From the NCBI RefSeq assembly GCF_017742245.1, contig NZ_JAGHKO010000017.1:310001-374000 (forward strand): a stretch of DNA of 64,000 bases, in the 5' to 3' direction. The notes under the pieces were generated by a model. It did no database searches. It saw only the letters and a program-made list of their open reading frames with translations, and had not been told where the DNA came from. The DNA comes from Niastella soli (GTDB lineage Bacteria > Bacteroidota > Bacteroidia > Chitinophagales > Chitinophagaceae). The translations under genes and the position numbers were made by a program. Positions 55,066-64,000 of the stretch are shown piece by piece (position 1 is the stretch's first letter; each line of letters opens with the position of its first letter).

Positions 55066-57606
55066 CTACTGTCCTACCATAAATACCGCGTTACTAAACA
55101 GCAGTTTTCCATTTTCCCAAAAACTTCTGAACAGCGGGTCGTCGGACAGGTAAATAACGTTGCCCTGGCCCATTTCCTGCACCCCGAATAACAGGCCGTC
55201 CTTCAGTTTATCTTTCAGCTTCGAGCCTACAAAACCTGCTACCTGGTTGTCTTTCCTGATCACGCCTACATTCCAACCCATGTCTTTAAAAAACTCGTAA
55301 ATGGTGTTATCCTGCTTAAGCGTATAATAGGCATCATCATACCCAAATGCGAGCGGGTGCGAGTTGTCCAGCTCTACTTTGTAGATGGAACCGGGGTTGA
55401 ACCCCGGAATAAAATCACGCTCGCGGTTCTCATAGCGGCGGAGCATACTATAATCTTCTTTTTTGTCGTCTGTTTTATCCCCCTTATCATCATCACTTTT
55501 CTTTGTTTTAATGCCCCAGTCGGCAGCGGCCAGTTGTGCCACGGCACTCTCCAGTGCAACCAGCCGGCCGCCATTGGTCACCCATTCTTTCAGTGCATCA
55601 TTCAGCGTGCGGTCTGCTAAAAAGCGGTAATTACCATCGGGCATTATCAGCACATCCAGTTCACGCAACATGTTCCTGCTTAACTCATTGGCCCAAATAA
55701 TATTGATGGGATAATTGATCTGTGTATCGAAGAAATGCCACACTTCACCCATGCTTAATGAGGATACGCCGTCACCTGCCAGCAACCCGATCCTGGGGGC
55801 CTGCATGCCGTGTACTTTTTCGGAACCAAAATCAAACCCTTTATCAACAAATGAAGAAGAAACGGTTGTATATCCAATACAAGACTTCTGGGCGGCAGCA
55901 CTGATAATCCCCCCCAATAAAGCTCCCTGAGATTGGTTACTGGTGCGGGTTATAATCAGGGTGCCTTTATCAAAATCTTCGTTACCGGCCTTGAATGGTT
56001 GTTCTGCATAACGCACTTTTATTTTTTTCTGCAGAATGGTACTTAAGAATTGAACACTGTTCAATCCGTTCCAACGAATAAGCCAGGCAACGCTATTGTC
56101 GCCATTCAATGCTTTTACTTTGGGTTTGTCTATTGCAGTTGTTTTTGTCAGGCCAGTCACATAACTGTTCAACCCATAAGTAGTTAGGCCATAAACAAAG
56201 GGAACCGACCAGGCAGTTATGTCATATGTAACCGAGTCGCTCAGGTGAGAATTTCTTTCAAACAGCACTTTCAACAGGTTCGCATTGGGCTGGTTGGCGT
56301 TGATCACGATATCAAGGCTATCGGTTTTTACCATTCCGGATCTACCGGTAAAATAATTGATCCCGGTATAACTGGCATTGCCAGCTTTATTCCATTCTAT
56401 GTTATTGCGGTTGAGCAATTGTTGCAGGCGTACTATCTTACAACCTTCATCTGCTTTAATAACATATGCCTTAAACTCACCGGGTGGTGTTGTTCGCGCT
56501 TTTTCGTAATACTTTTTAAATTCCTGTACCAGTTTTGTGGCATTTTGCGCAGAGGCTTCAATGGTGCTCATGCCAGTGGTTACGTGGTGATACAGGCGGT
56601 CCCACAAAGTAAGGGTATCGCCATCGCGGTTTATCACTGCGGCGCCCCCGCGGCTATGTCCCCCTTGTTCAAAGGTCATACCAACGCCCCCTTTGTATAA
56701 AGGATAAGTATCGCCATAGCTGGGGTAGAAAAGATCAAAGCGTTCTTTAGTGAAGAACAACCAGCCGTTCTGATCAAAATAGCGGGCATTATTTCTGCCA
56801 ATAACAGTTTGAAACTCGCGCTGCCAGGGGGTTATAACCTCGTGATAGGGTTCTGCAGCAGGTGCGAAATAGTAAGGATTATTATAATATTGTTCATGAT
56901 AGTCTACATGTACTTGCGGCAACCACATATTGTATTTCAAAATACGCTGTTGGGTTTCAATCTGTGTTTGCCAGGCCCAGTCGCGGTTCAGGTCGAAATA
57001 ATAGTGGTTGGGCCTGCCACCTGGCCAGGGTTCTGAATGTTCACGGGTAAAAGGCTGGGGATTGGGATTCACGCCTACTACTGAGTTGAACCAGTTTACA
57101 TACCGGTCGCGGCCATCTGGATTTATACAGGGATCTATAATAACAACGGTATGCTGTAACCACTCTTTTGTTTTTGTATTGGCCGGGTTTACCAATTCAT
57201 ACAGGGTTAGCATGGCAGCTTCCGAAGAGGAGGTCTCGTTGCCATGCACATTATAACTCAACCACACAATGGCCGGACCTTTATCATCGGGCAATGTTTT
57301 ATCGGGGCCCATACCCGCCAGCCGCAGGTTGTTTTGCCTGATGGCTTCCAGGTTTGCAAGGTTTTCGGGCGAGGTTACATATAACAAAAGCAGGGGACGG
57401 CCTTCATTGGTAGTTCCGTACTGCTCCAATTTTACCATCTCCGGCACTGCTTCAGCAACCTGCTTACAATAATTTACTATGTTAAAATGAGGAGTATACC
57501 GGGAACCTAATTTGTAACCAAGGTACTGATCGGGCGATTTCACCTGTGCCAATGCCAGACTGGAAATGATCAATAATAATGTTACGCAAGCAGGAACTTT
57601 CATCAT
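55066..57606 (-). CDS. M14-family zinc carboxypeptidase with C-terminal GATase-like domain
   Basis: The 846-residue product has a signal peptide ([20 protein letters not shown], start at 57603 or 57606). The peptidase domain has the zinc motif [15 protein letters not shown] near residue 119, [15 protein letters not shown], and [15 protein letters not shown] near 235. A C-terminal domain ([57 protein letters not shown]) resembles class I amidotransferase folds. It probably cuts C-terminal residues from peptides in the periplasm. A terminator-like hairpin lies just upstream of its start. Confidence 0.88.
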   Translation of the reverse strand: MMKVPACVTLLLIISSLALAQVKSPDQYLGYKLGSRYTPHFNIVNYCKQVAEAVPEMVKLEQYGTTNEGRPLLLLYVTSPENLANLEAIRQNNLRLAGMGPDKTLPDDKGPAIVWLSYNVHGNETSSSEAAMLTLYELVNPANTKTKEWLQHTVVIIDPCINPDGRDRYVNWFNSVVGVNPNPQPFTREHSEPWPGGRPNHYYFDLNRDWAWQTQIETQQRILKYNMWLPQVHVDYHEQYYNNPYYFAPAAEPYHEVITPWQREFQTVIGRNNARYFDQNGWLFFTKERFDLFYPSYGDTYPLYKGGVGMTFEQGGHSRGGAAVINRDGDTLTLWDRLYHHVTTGMSTIEASAQNATKLVQEFKKYYEKARTTPPGEFKAYVIKADEGCKIVRLQQLLNRNNIEWNKAGNASYTGINYFTGRSGMVKTDSLDIVINANQPNANLLKVLFERNSHLSDSVTYDITAWSVPFVYGLTTYGLNSYVTGLTKTTAIDKPKVKALNGDNSVAWLIRWNGLNSVQFLSTILQKKIKVRYAEQPFKAGNEDFDKGTLIITRTSNQSQGALLGGIISAAAQKSCIGYTTVSSSFVDKGFDFGSEKVHGMQAPRIGLLAGDGVSSLSMGEVWHFFDTQINYPINIIWANELSRNMLRELDVLIMPDGNYRFLADRTLNDALKEWVTNGGRLVALESAVAQLAAADWGIKTKKSDDDKGDKTDDKKEDYSMLRRYENRERDFIPGFNPGSIYKVELDNSHPLAFGYDDAYYTLKQDNTIYEFFKDMGWNVGVIRKDNQVAGFVGSKLKDKLKDGLLFGVQEMGQGNVIYLSDDPLFRSFWENGKLLFSNAVFMVGQ

Positions 57607-57649
57607 AATGGAAGAATGTTCTGTGAAAATAACTAAATCGGGGTAAAAG

Positions 57650-57690
57650 AAAAAAGCACTTCACCGGGGTGAAATGCTTTTATTTTCTCA
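57650..57690. terminator. Terminator-like hairpin just upstream of the M14 start
   Basis: Arms aaaagcacttcacc and ggtgaaatgctttt pair (one mismatch) at about 57652-57681, with T-runs on both strands. On the minus strand it would lie about 50 bp before the M14 start codon, so it could act as a leader attenuator; on the plus strand there is no gene it would obviously end. Confidence 0.6.
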
Positions 57691-58068
57691 TGTGACCACT
57701 AAGAGTTTATATAGAACGCAAATGCTCTTCTGCGCTAGTGATCATTGTGATTGGCAGATGTCACTACCTGACTGCTCTGCTTAATATGGAAATGTCTGCG
57801 TAAATATTAGGGATGATAATTAATCTAGCCTGTCTGAAATTCATATAGTTTGCAAAAACCCGCAAAACACATAGAAGCTGAGATAACTGAGATGCATAGA
57901 AGGTTGCTATACGCCGTGAACTATTGCGTTTTCTCATAAGCTCATGTGGTTTGGTCCCCGTAAACAGTTTTTGTTAGTGTTCTAAAATTAGAACATTTAA
58001 CTCAATAATAAAAAAAACCAGTAGCTAATTTTGCTTTGTTAATTTTAGCTACTCAATTTTTTTAAAAT
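57690..58068. other. Intergenic region between divergent M14 and gamma-glutamyltransferase genes
   Basis: No gene or RNA family is recognisable. The last 60 bp are A/T-rich, with an inverted repeat agctaa/ttagct at about 58023-58050 just before the ggt start, where its promoter should be. Confidence 0.45.
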
Positions 58069-59778
58069 ATGAAAGTCTCTTTTTTATACACATTTCCGTT
58101 AGTACTGCTGGCCACAGCGTGTTTCGGGCAGCATGCGGCCCCATTGTCCGCGGTTAACCCATATGAATACACTATTCAGAAAAAGATCACCGGTTCAACC
58201 GGTGCCGTTGTTTCCGCTCACCCATTGGCCAGCGAAATTGGTGTAGCCATTATGAAACAGGGAGGCAATGCAATTGATGCCACTATTGCCACTCAATTGG
58301 CCCTGGCAGTGGTTTATCCCGCGGCAGGGAATATTGGCGGTGGTGGTTTTACTGTTATCAGGCTGGCCAACGGTTCAAATATAACCATCGATTATCGGGA
58401 GAAAGCTCCGAATAAGGCATCCCGTGATATGTACCTCGATAAACAGGGCAATGCACAAACAGCATTAAGCCAGAATGGTCACTTATCATCGGGTGTTCCT
58501 GGTACCATTGCGGGTTTATTCGATTGTATGAAATATGCGAGCCTGCCCCTTAAAAAATTAATACAACCCGCTATAGACCTTGCCGAAAAGGGATTTGCTA
58601 TTACCGAAAGTGAGGCCAGAAGCCTGAATAACCATAAAGAAGAGTTTGCTAAATACAATACCGTTACCCCTGTTTTTATAAGACAAAACGGCTGGAAGGC
58701 CGGCGATACCCTGGTTCAGAAGGACCTGGCCAATACATTAAAACGCATCAGGGATAAAGGCAAGGCGGGTTTTTACGAAGGAGAAACAGCCAAACTAATT
58801 GTAGCAGAAATGAAAAGGGCCAATGGGATCATTGGATATGACGACCTGAAAAAATACGAGGCCAAAGAACGCGAACCGGTTGTTTTTGATTACAAAACAT
58901 ATAAAATAATCACTATGCCCTTGCCAAGCAGTGGTGGGGTGCTGTTGCCACAAATGATGCATATGTTAGAAGATCAGCCGGTGAAAGAATATGGATTTTT
59001 GTCGGCCCAGGCAGTACAGTTGATGACGGAAATTGAACGCCGCGCCTATGCCGACCGGGCTAAATACCTGGGCGATGTTGATTTTTATAAAGTGCCTGTA
59101 AAAAAACTGACGAGCAAGGAGTATGCCGCCAATAGAATGAAGGATTATAACAAGCAAACTGCCGGTACCAGTGTGGCCATTCAGGCTGGAATAATACCTG
59201 AAAGCGAAGAAACAACGCATTTCAGCGTTTGTGATAAAAATGGGAATGCCGTATCAGTGACCACTACCCTAAATGGAAGTTATGGTAGTAAAACCGTAGT
59301 AGGCGGTGCCGGCTTTTTCCTGAATAATGAAATGGACGATTTTAGTATAAAACCTGGCGTGCCCAATATGTATGGGGCCGTAGGCGCCGATGCTAATGCT
59401 ATAGCACCAGGGAAACGCATGCTCAGCTCCATGACGCCTACTATTGTGTTGAAAGGGAACCAACCATATCTGGTTGTTGGTACTCCGGGCGGCACTACTA
59501 TAACAACCTCGGTATTTCAAACGCTTGTAGATATGCTTGAATTTGATATGAGCACAGATGATGCGGTGAATAAACCCAAATTCCATCATCAATGGTTGCC
59601 CGATGAGATCTATGTGGAAGCGGCATTTCCCCAAACTGTACGACAACAGTTACAGCAAATGGGGTACAAGGTTACGCAACGTGGTGCTATTGGCCGCACG
59701 GAAGTAATAAAAATTGAAAACGGACGCATCGAAGCTGTAGCCGATAGCCGGGGCGACGATGCGGCTGCGGGGTATTAA
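58069..59778 (+). CDS. ggt: Gamma-glutamyltransferase
   Basis: GGT cleaves gamma-glutamyl amides such as glutathione and self-processes at a threonine. The 569-residue precursor has a signal peptide (MKVSFLYTFPLVLLATACFG), GGNAIDATIATQLALAVVYP near residue 65, GGGGFTVIRL near 89, the autoprocessing region ESEETTHFSVCDKNG near 380 (the second Thr being the likely nucleophile), TLNGSYGSKTVVGGAGFFLN near 400, and GTPGGTTITTSV. It is exported. It adjoins the M14 peptidase, with which it may share a role in peptide or glutathione turnover. Confidence 0.95.
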   Translation: MKVSFLYTFPLVLLATACFGQHAAPLSAVNPYEYTIQKKITGSTGAVVSAHPLASEIGVAIMKQGGNAIDATIATQLALAVVYPAAGNIGGGGFTVIRLANGSNITIDYREKAPNKASRDMYLDKQGNAQTALSQNGHLSSGVPGTIAGLFDCMKYASLPLKKLIQPAIDLAEKGFAITESEARSLNNHKEEFAKYNTVTPVFIRQNGWKAGDTLVQKDLANTLKRIRDKGKAGFYEGETAKLIVAEMKRANGIIGYDDLKKYEAKEREPVVFDYKTYKIITMPLPSSGGVLLPQMMHMLEDQPVKEYGFLSAQAVQLMTEIERRAYADRAKYLGDVDFYKVPVKKLTSKEYAANRMKDYNKQTAGTSVAIQAGIIPESEETTHFSVCDKNGNAVSVTTTLNGSYGSKTVVGGAGFFLNNEMDDFSIKPGVPNMYGAVGADANAIAPGKRMLSSMTPTIVLKGNQPYLVVGTPGGTTITTSVFQTLVDMLEFDMSTDDAVNKPKFHHQWLPDEIYVEAAFPQTVRQQLQQMGYKVTQRGAIGRTEVIKIENGRIEAVADSRGDDAAAGY

Positions 59779-59799
59779 CCCCCCAGTCTGCCACCGGCG

Positions 59800-59925
59800 G
59801 AGAGCCGTGAAACATCAAACGTAAAACGTGAAAGTGTCCCGACGATGCTTCGCGTGTCAGGATGCCGACCGCAAGCGTCGGCATTCGCGACCTTTGAGTT
59901 TAATAATTAATCTTGCACCACCGGA
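59800..59925 (+). repeat. Dispersed composite repeat, copy 4
   Basis: gtgaaacatcaaacgtaaaacgtgaaag is followed by a short inverted repeat (gatgccgacc...gcgtcggcat) and cctttgagtttaataattaa, matching the core at 600-620 and 54.94 kb. TTCG-N20-TAATCTTG at its end is promoter-like and lies 55 bp before the DUF1572 gene. Confidence 0.7.
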
Positions 59926-59965
59926 AATTTTTACCGAATTCATACCTTAATACAAATATTCAGCT

Positions 59966-60517
59966 ATGAACGCTTCATTAGGAACAGAATATCTGCAAAC
60001 AACCATCAGGCGGTTACGCTATTACAAACAATTGGGCGAAAAAACATTTGGGCAGTTAGCAGATGCCGATTTTCATTTCGCCCCCAATGAAGCCTCCAAC
60101 AGCATTGCAGTCATTATACAACATGTGTCGGGCAATATGCTAAGCCGCTGGACAAACTTCCTTACCGAAGATGGGGAAAAAGCCTGGCGGAACCGGGACG
60201 AGGAATTCCAGGTACATAATTATTCCAAACAGCAATTGCTGGCATTATGGGAAAAAGGCTGGCAATGCTTTCTGGGTGCCCTCAACTCCCTCACCGAAAA
60301 CGACCTGTTAAAAACCATTTACATTCGTGAAGAACCGTTACTGGTAATAGACGCCATCAACCGCCAGCTGGCACACTACCCCTACCACGTGGGGCAGATC
60401 CTGTACATTGGCAAACAGATCAAAAACACCGGCTGGCAAAGCCTGTCGATCGAAAAAGGTAAATCTGAAGCGTATAACAAAAGCGATGGCATAAAAGATC
60501 CGGCAAAGAATCATTGA
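59966..60517 (+). CDS. DUF1572 (DinB-like) protein
   Basis: The 183-residue all-helical protein resembles the DinB/YfiT-like four-helix bundle family (DUF1572): EYLQTTIRRLRYYKQLGEKT, a middle VIIQHVSGNMLSRWTNFLTE with a His likely binding metal, then LTENDLLKTIYIREEPL and INRQLAHYPYHVGQILYIGK with two more His. The three-His pattern is typical of metal-dependent members such as thiol transferases; the substrate is unknown. Confidence 0.85.
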   Translation: MNASLGTEYLQTTIRRLRYYKQLGEKTFGQLADADFHFAPNEASNSIAVIIQHVSGNMLSRWTNFLTEDGEKAWRNRDEEFQVHNYSKQQLLALWEKGWQCFLGALNSLTENDLLKTIYIREEPLLVIDAINRQLAHYPYHVGQILYIGKQIKNTGWQSLSIEKGKSEAYNKSDGIKDPAKNH

Positions 60518-60605
60518 GGCAGGACAGATTTTAACCGCCTTAAGTAAACGATATCAAATATTTATATATAATATTTTGATCTAAATCAACTGCTATAAAT
60601 CCTGC

Positions 60606-60629
60606 TTTGTTGTACTTTTATACAACAAA
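60606..60629. promoter_or_regulatory. Inverted repeat upstream of the KilA-N gene, candidate operator
   Basis: tttgttgta (60606-60614) and tacaacaaa (60621-60629) are a perfect 9-bp inverted pair with a 6-nt centre, 12 bp before the start codon. Its position suits autoregulation by a DNA-binding protein, which the gene itself encodes. Confidence 0.5.
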
Positions 60630-60641
60630 ACAATAACCCGT

Positions 60642-61463
60642 ATGTCTATTAATAAAGTCATTGTTGTAAAAGAAACACCCGTAACGATCATTGAAGTAAA
60701 TCAGCAGGATTATATTTCTTTGACAGATATGGCAAAGCCTTTCGGAAATGAAATTATTCTTTACAATTGGTTGCGTAATCGCAATACCATTGAATTTTTA
60801 GGGATTTGGGAGCTAATTTATAACCCCCATTTTAACCCTATCGAATTCGATAGGGTTAAAACCCAGGCAGGCTTGAATACTTTTGCCCTTTCACCCAAAA
60901 AATGGGTTGAAGCTACCAATGCTATTGGTATTGTTTCAAAGGCAGGTCGTTATGGTGGTGGCGTTTACGCCCACAAAGACATCGCCTTTGAATTCGGGAG
61001 CTGGCTTAGTGCAGAATTTAAATTATACCTCATTAAAGAATTCCAACGCCTTAAAGATGAAGAAAACAAAACCCACCAGCTGGAATGGAACCTGCAACGG
61101 ACCCTTTCAAAAATAAACTACCGGATACACACCGATGCCATTAAAGAAACCCTGATACCTCCTCAACTCACCCGTCAACAAACCGGTGCTATTTATGCCA
61201 GTGAAGCGGACCTGTTAAATATGGCCCTTTTTGGAAAAACAGCTGCCGACTGGCGAAAAGAAAATCCGGGCAAAACAGGCAATATCAGGGATGAAGCGTC
61301 GCTTGAACAACTGGTTGTACTTAGTAATCTTGAAAGCATCAATGCAGTCCTTTTACGGCAGGAGCTTCCGCAATCGCAACGATTGCAACAACTCAATGAA
61401 ATTGCCATTTCCCAAATAAGATCTTTGCTGGCAAACAATAGCATGAAAAAATTAAAATCATAA
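60642..61463 (+). CDS. KilA-N domain DNA-binding protein
   Basis: The 273-residue protein has the KilA-N domain found mostly in phages and mobile elements (ISLTDMAKPFGNEIILYNWL near residue 25; NRNTIEFLGIWE; FALSPKKWVEATNAIGIVSK near 80; GGGVYAHKDIAFEFGSWLS; FKLYLIKEFQRLKDEE near 130). A helical C-terminal region follows. It likely binds DNA and regulates or defends. Its coding sequence carries a 32-bp palindrome. No other phage genes surround it. Confidence 0.85.
   Translation: MSINKVIVVKETPVTIIEVNQQDYISLTDMAKPFGNEIILYNWLRNRNTIEFLGIWELIYNPHFNPIEFDRVKTQAGLNTFALSPKKWVEATNAIGIVSKAGRYGGGVYAHKDIAFEFGSWLSAEFKLYLIKEFQRLKDEENKTHQLEWNLQRTLSKINYRIHTDAIKETLIPPQLTRQQTGAIYASEADLLNMALFGKTAADWRKENPGKTGNIRDEASLEQLVVLSNLESINAVLLRQELPQSQRLQQLNEIAISQIRSLLANNSMKKLKS
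60830..60861. other. 32-bp perfect palindrome inside the KilA-N gene
   Basis: The sequence from ttttaaccctatcgaa to its exact reverse complement is centred between 60845 and 60846 (gaattc). It encodes residues in the HFNPIEFDRVKTQ stretch. A perfect 32-bp palindrome by chance is rare. Confidence 0.95.
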
Positions 61464-61783
61464 TTTCCTCCCTCACTCACTAGGACCCCAACCCTTTTCT
61501 TTCTATCTTACTGCGCCTGATCGGGTCGTACCTAACCGACCAAAACCACCCATTTACCCTGTTTACCTTTTTTTGAACCATTTGGCCCATTTTTCAGTTA
61601 AAAACCAGTGAAATAACCAACCTTCACACCCGTTTTACGTATGTACAAGACAGCAACAGACACATTACAGGTTCCTGGCTATGTTAAAGCCACTGAAAAG
61701 TTGCACAAAAACAATTCATTGGTACTGATTTTGCGCCATATCGAAAACGGTTTTATTACTTTTACATTTAATACGCTCCAACC
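61464..61783. other. Intergenic region before the TamB-like gene
   Basis: Pyrimidine-rich text without a recognised motif. A 48-codon ORF at 61641-61787 overlaps the next gene's start and has no family features, so I did not call it. Confidence 0.4.
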
Positions 61784-64000
61784 CTGAGAAAGTTTTGGAA
61801 AATATCCCGGACCGTGCTACTGGTACTGATCGGACTGATCATACTGGTATGGCTGTCTATTCAAACCACTCCGGTTCAAAACTGGTTGGTAAAACAGGTC
61901 ACGGGCAAACTTTCCAAGAACCTCCACGCCAATGTTCGTATTAAACACGTTGATTTCGCTTTATTCAATAAAATGTTGCTGGAGGGCACTCTTGTAAACG
62001 ACCAGCACAACGATACCCTGTTGTATGCCGGCACCGTAAAGGTGAATATTACCGACTGGTTCTTCCTAAAAGACCGCGTAGTACTTAGCTACATCGGACT
62101 CGAAAATGCGGTCATTCAATTAAAACGCAGCGACAGCACCTGGAACTACCGCTTTCTGGCAGACTATTTCAGCAGTCCTCAAAAAAAAGAACCTAAAAAA
62201 CAGGACAATATTGACCTGGACCTTGAGAAAGTAGAATTGCGCAATATTCAATTGAAACAGTTGGATGGTTGGCGTGGAGAGAACATGACACTGCAACTGA
62301 CCAGAATGGATGTGAATGCTGAAGAGATCAATCTGAAGAAACAGGTAGTCCACATCAATACCATCGATATCGACAAACCGGTTTTTGCTATTTACAACTA
62401 TGATGGCAACCGCCCCGATTCACTACGCCCCAAGGACGATACTACCGCTATCATAAACGATCCCAAACACCTGCGCTGGAATCCAGGCAACTGGGACATT
62501 GCGGTTAACCGACTTGTCCTCAATAAAGGCACATTCTACAGCGATGTACATACAGACAGGCTCCCCTATAAATATTTCGATGGCAACCATATCCAGTTCT
62601 CTGATATCAATGCCACTTTCAACACAGTAGCCCTCAAACAGGATACCCTTTCAGCTGTTTTACGGCTTTCAACCAAAGAACGCAGCGGATTCGTTGTGAA
62701 AAAACTCGATGCCCGGGTTAAATGGCATCCGGAAGCAATGGAATTTGCCCGGCTCAATATTCAAACCAATCGCAGCCATCTTTCGAACTTCTTTGCCATG
62801 CGCTATGCCACCTTCGACGATATGAGCGACTTTGTTGACAAAGTGCGCATGGAAGGTGACTTAACCAATGCCGTCATAAACAGCGATGATATTGCCTATT
62901 TTGCTCCCGAACTACAAAACTGGAAAAAAGAGATCCGGCTTACGGGTAAAGTAAAAGGCACCGTTGAAAACCTGACAGCCCGCAAACTGATCATAGAAGC
63001 TGGAAAGGATACTTACCTCAATGGAAATATTCGCCTGAACAGTATGACCAATTTCGATAAATTCTATATCGACTTTGAGGCGAATGAGTTCCGCACTACT
63101 TATCGCGACGCCGTCACCTTTATTCCCGACCTGAAAGACATTACACAACCCCGGCTCGATAAACTCGAATACCTGCGCTTCAAGGGAAATTTCACCGGCT
63201 TTATAAAAGACTTTGTAACCTTTGGGACCCTTGAAACCAAGCTGGGTGTGGTGGTAACCGACGTGAACATGAAGTTCCCCGACAATGCGCCCACCATTTA
63301 CACGGGAGGTATTGAAACCAGGTCATTTGCCCTGGGCGAATTCCTGGATGCGCCCCAGGTGGGCCAGATCAATTTTAAAGGGTCGGTGAACGGTCATGGA
63401 CTAAAAGCCAGTACACTCAATGCCAAACTCGACGGCTTTATTCGCTCGCTTGATGTAAATAATTACAATTATCAGAACATTGTAGTAAAAGGAACGGTGG
63501 CCAAACGCCTGTTCAATGGGGAAGTGATCAGTAACGATCCCAATTTAATGGCACGCCTGAACGGATTGATCGACTTCAGCAAGCAAGTACCTACTTTTAA
63601 CTTCGATGCCGAAATTAGTAAGGCCGATCTGCATAATGTTAAACTTACCACCGACTCTATTGAAGTAAAAGGTAAGTTCAGGATGAACTTTACCGGCAGT
63701 AATATCGACAACTTTCTGGGTACTGCCCGTATTTATGAGGCTTCGGTGTTGAAAAACAGTAAACCCATTTCGTTCGATTCATTGAGTATTGAATCGAAGG
63801 CCATGGGAAATAATAAAGTAATTACGGTAGTAAGTAATGAATTTGATGGCGCCCTGGTAGGCGAATTCTCCATCAAAGATTTGCCTGATGCGGTAAGGTT
63901 ATTCCTGAATAAATATTACCCCAGCTACATAAAACCGTCGCACAAGGAACTGAAGAACGAGAACTTCAGCTTTGTTTTCACCACTAAAAAAGTGGATGAA
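61784..64000 (+). CDS. TamB/AsmA-like translocation-assembly protein, partial (runs off right edge)
   Basis: An open frame runs from after a stop at 61769 to the window end, at least 739 codons. The probable start is a non-ATG codon (CTG at 61784), giving a basic N-terminus (RKFWKISRT) and a membrane helix (VLLVLIGLIILVWLSIQ). It continues with TTPVQNWLVKQVTGKLSKNL and long beta-strand-rich text (VDFALFNKMLLEGTLVNDQ; VNITDWFFLKDRVVLSYIGL; VELRNIQLKQLD), the pattern of Bacteroidota TamB-like proteins that carry lipid or help outer-membrane assembly. The DUF490-type C-terminal domain lies outside the window. Confidence 0.8.
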   Translation, partial: MRKFWKISRTVLLVLIGLIILVWLSIQTTPVQNWLVKQVTGKLSKNLHANVRIKHVDFALFNKMLLEGTLVNDQHNDTLLYAGTVKVNITDWFFLKDRVVLSYIGLENAVIQLKRSDSTWNYRFLADYFSSPQKKEPKKQDNIDLDLEKVELRNIQLKQLDGWRGENMTLQLTRMDVNAEEINLKKQVVHINTIDIDKPVFAIYNYDGNRPDSLRPKDDTTAIINDPKHLRWNPGNWDIAVNRLVLNKGTFYSDVHTDRLPYKYFDGNHIQFSDINATFNTVALKQDTLSAVLRLSTKERSGFVVKKLDARVKWHPEAMEFARLNIQTNRSHLSNFFAMRYATFDDMSDFVDKVRMEGDLTNAVINSDDIAYFAPELQNWKKEIRLTGKVKGTVENLTARKLIIEAGKDTYLNGNIRLNSMTNFDKFYIDFEANEFRTTYRDAVTFIPDLKDITQPRLDKLEYLRFKGNFTGFIKDFVTFGTLETKLGVVVTDVNMKFPDNAPTIYTGGIETRSFALGEFLDAPQVGQINFKGSVNGHGLKASTLNAKLDGFIRSLDVNNYNYQNIVVKGTVAKRLFNGEVISNDPNLMARLNGLIDFSKQVPTFNFDAEISKADLHNVKLTTDSIEVKGKFRMNFTGSNIDNFLGTARIYEASVLKNSKPISFDSLSIESKAMGNNKVITVVSNEFDGALVGEFSIKDLPDAVRLFLNKYYPSYIKPSHKELKNENFSFVFTTKKVDE

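Noticed and set aside
54914-55191. Plus-strand ORFs of repeated YCLLPIA residues
   Set aside because: They are translations of the heptamer array, not genes.
57690-58068. A tRNA or riboswitch in the 380-bp gap before ggt
   Set aside because: No cloverleaf or known aptamer motif could be found by eye.
61641-61787. A 48-codon ORF before the TamB-like gene
   Set aside because: It overlaps the TamB start by a few bases, has no recognisable features and no good ribosome-binding context.

Overview
The window looks like a chromosomal segment of a Bacteroidota bacterium, most likely family Chitinophagaceae (Chitinophaga/Niastella-like). I infer this from a SusC/SusD pair with an STN-domain SusC and a FecR, C-terminal type IX secretion sorting domains, DUF2911, DUF3810, DUF1572 and DUF6580 families, frequent TTG/GTG starts, and short heptamer repeats between genes. 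No rRNA, tRNA or CRISPR array was seen.

Layout. 0-19.1 kb holds a nearly complete route from hypoxanthine/xanthine to ammonia: xanthine dehydrogenase (xdhABC), urease structural and accessory genes (ureABC, ureEFG, ureD) with a nickel-permease-like membrane protein, uricase, HIU hydrolase, OHCU decarboxylase, allantoinase, an allantoate amidohydrolase-type M20 enzyme, ureidoglycine aminohydrolase, and a CitE-like TIM-barrel protein placed where glyoxylate should be consumed. No recognisable ureidoglycolate lyase is present. 19.1-27.2 kb holds an ECF sigma factor, a small exported protein behind a tandem-repeat region, and a FecR-SusC-SusD locus. 27.8-42.4 kb is mostly housekeeping (DUF2130, Sfp-type PPTase, dCTP deaminase, DUF3810, O-methyltransferase, acyl-CoA carboxylase beta, RNase HI, SNF2 helicase, DUF6580, ManA, YraN, YkgJ-like, XerD). 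43.9-48.2 kb holds two paralogous proteins with a Cys-rich N-terminus and a T9SS tail, divergent from a sigma/anti-sigma pair. 48.3-64 kb holds DUF2911, MarR-GNAT, an operon of PIG-L deacetylase, two tiny membrane proteins and a sodium:solute symporter, an M14 carboxypeptidase, gamma-glutamyltransferase, DUF1572, a KilA-N protein and the start of a TamB-like protein that runs off the right edge.

The most novel signal is a cassette present twice (5.35-6.49 kb minus strand; 42.49-43.79 kb plus strand). A ~150-180 aa protein of one uncharacterised family (I recall it as DUF6934) is followed by three tandem ~60 aa ORFs, one of which is frameshifted in each copy. At the second locus each small ORF has its own hairpin terminator. 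The first copy sits between xdhC and ureA on the opposite strand, overlapping the 3' end of xdhC. Other unexplained structure includes dispersed composite heptamer repeats, a 32-bp perfect palindrome inside the KilA-N gene, a four-unit ~55-bp repeat, and a terminator just upstream of the M14 gene.
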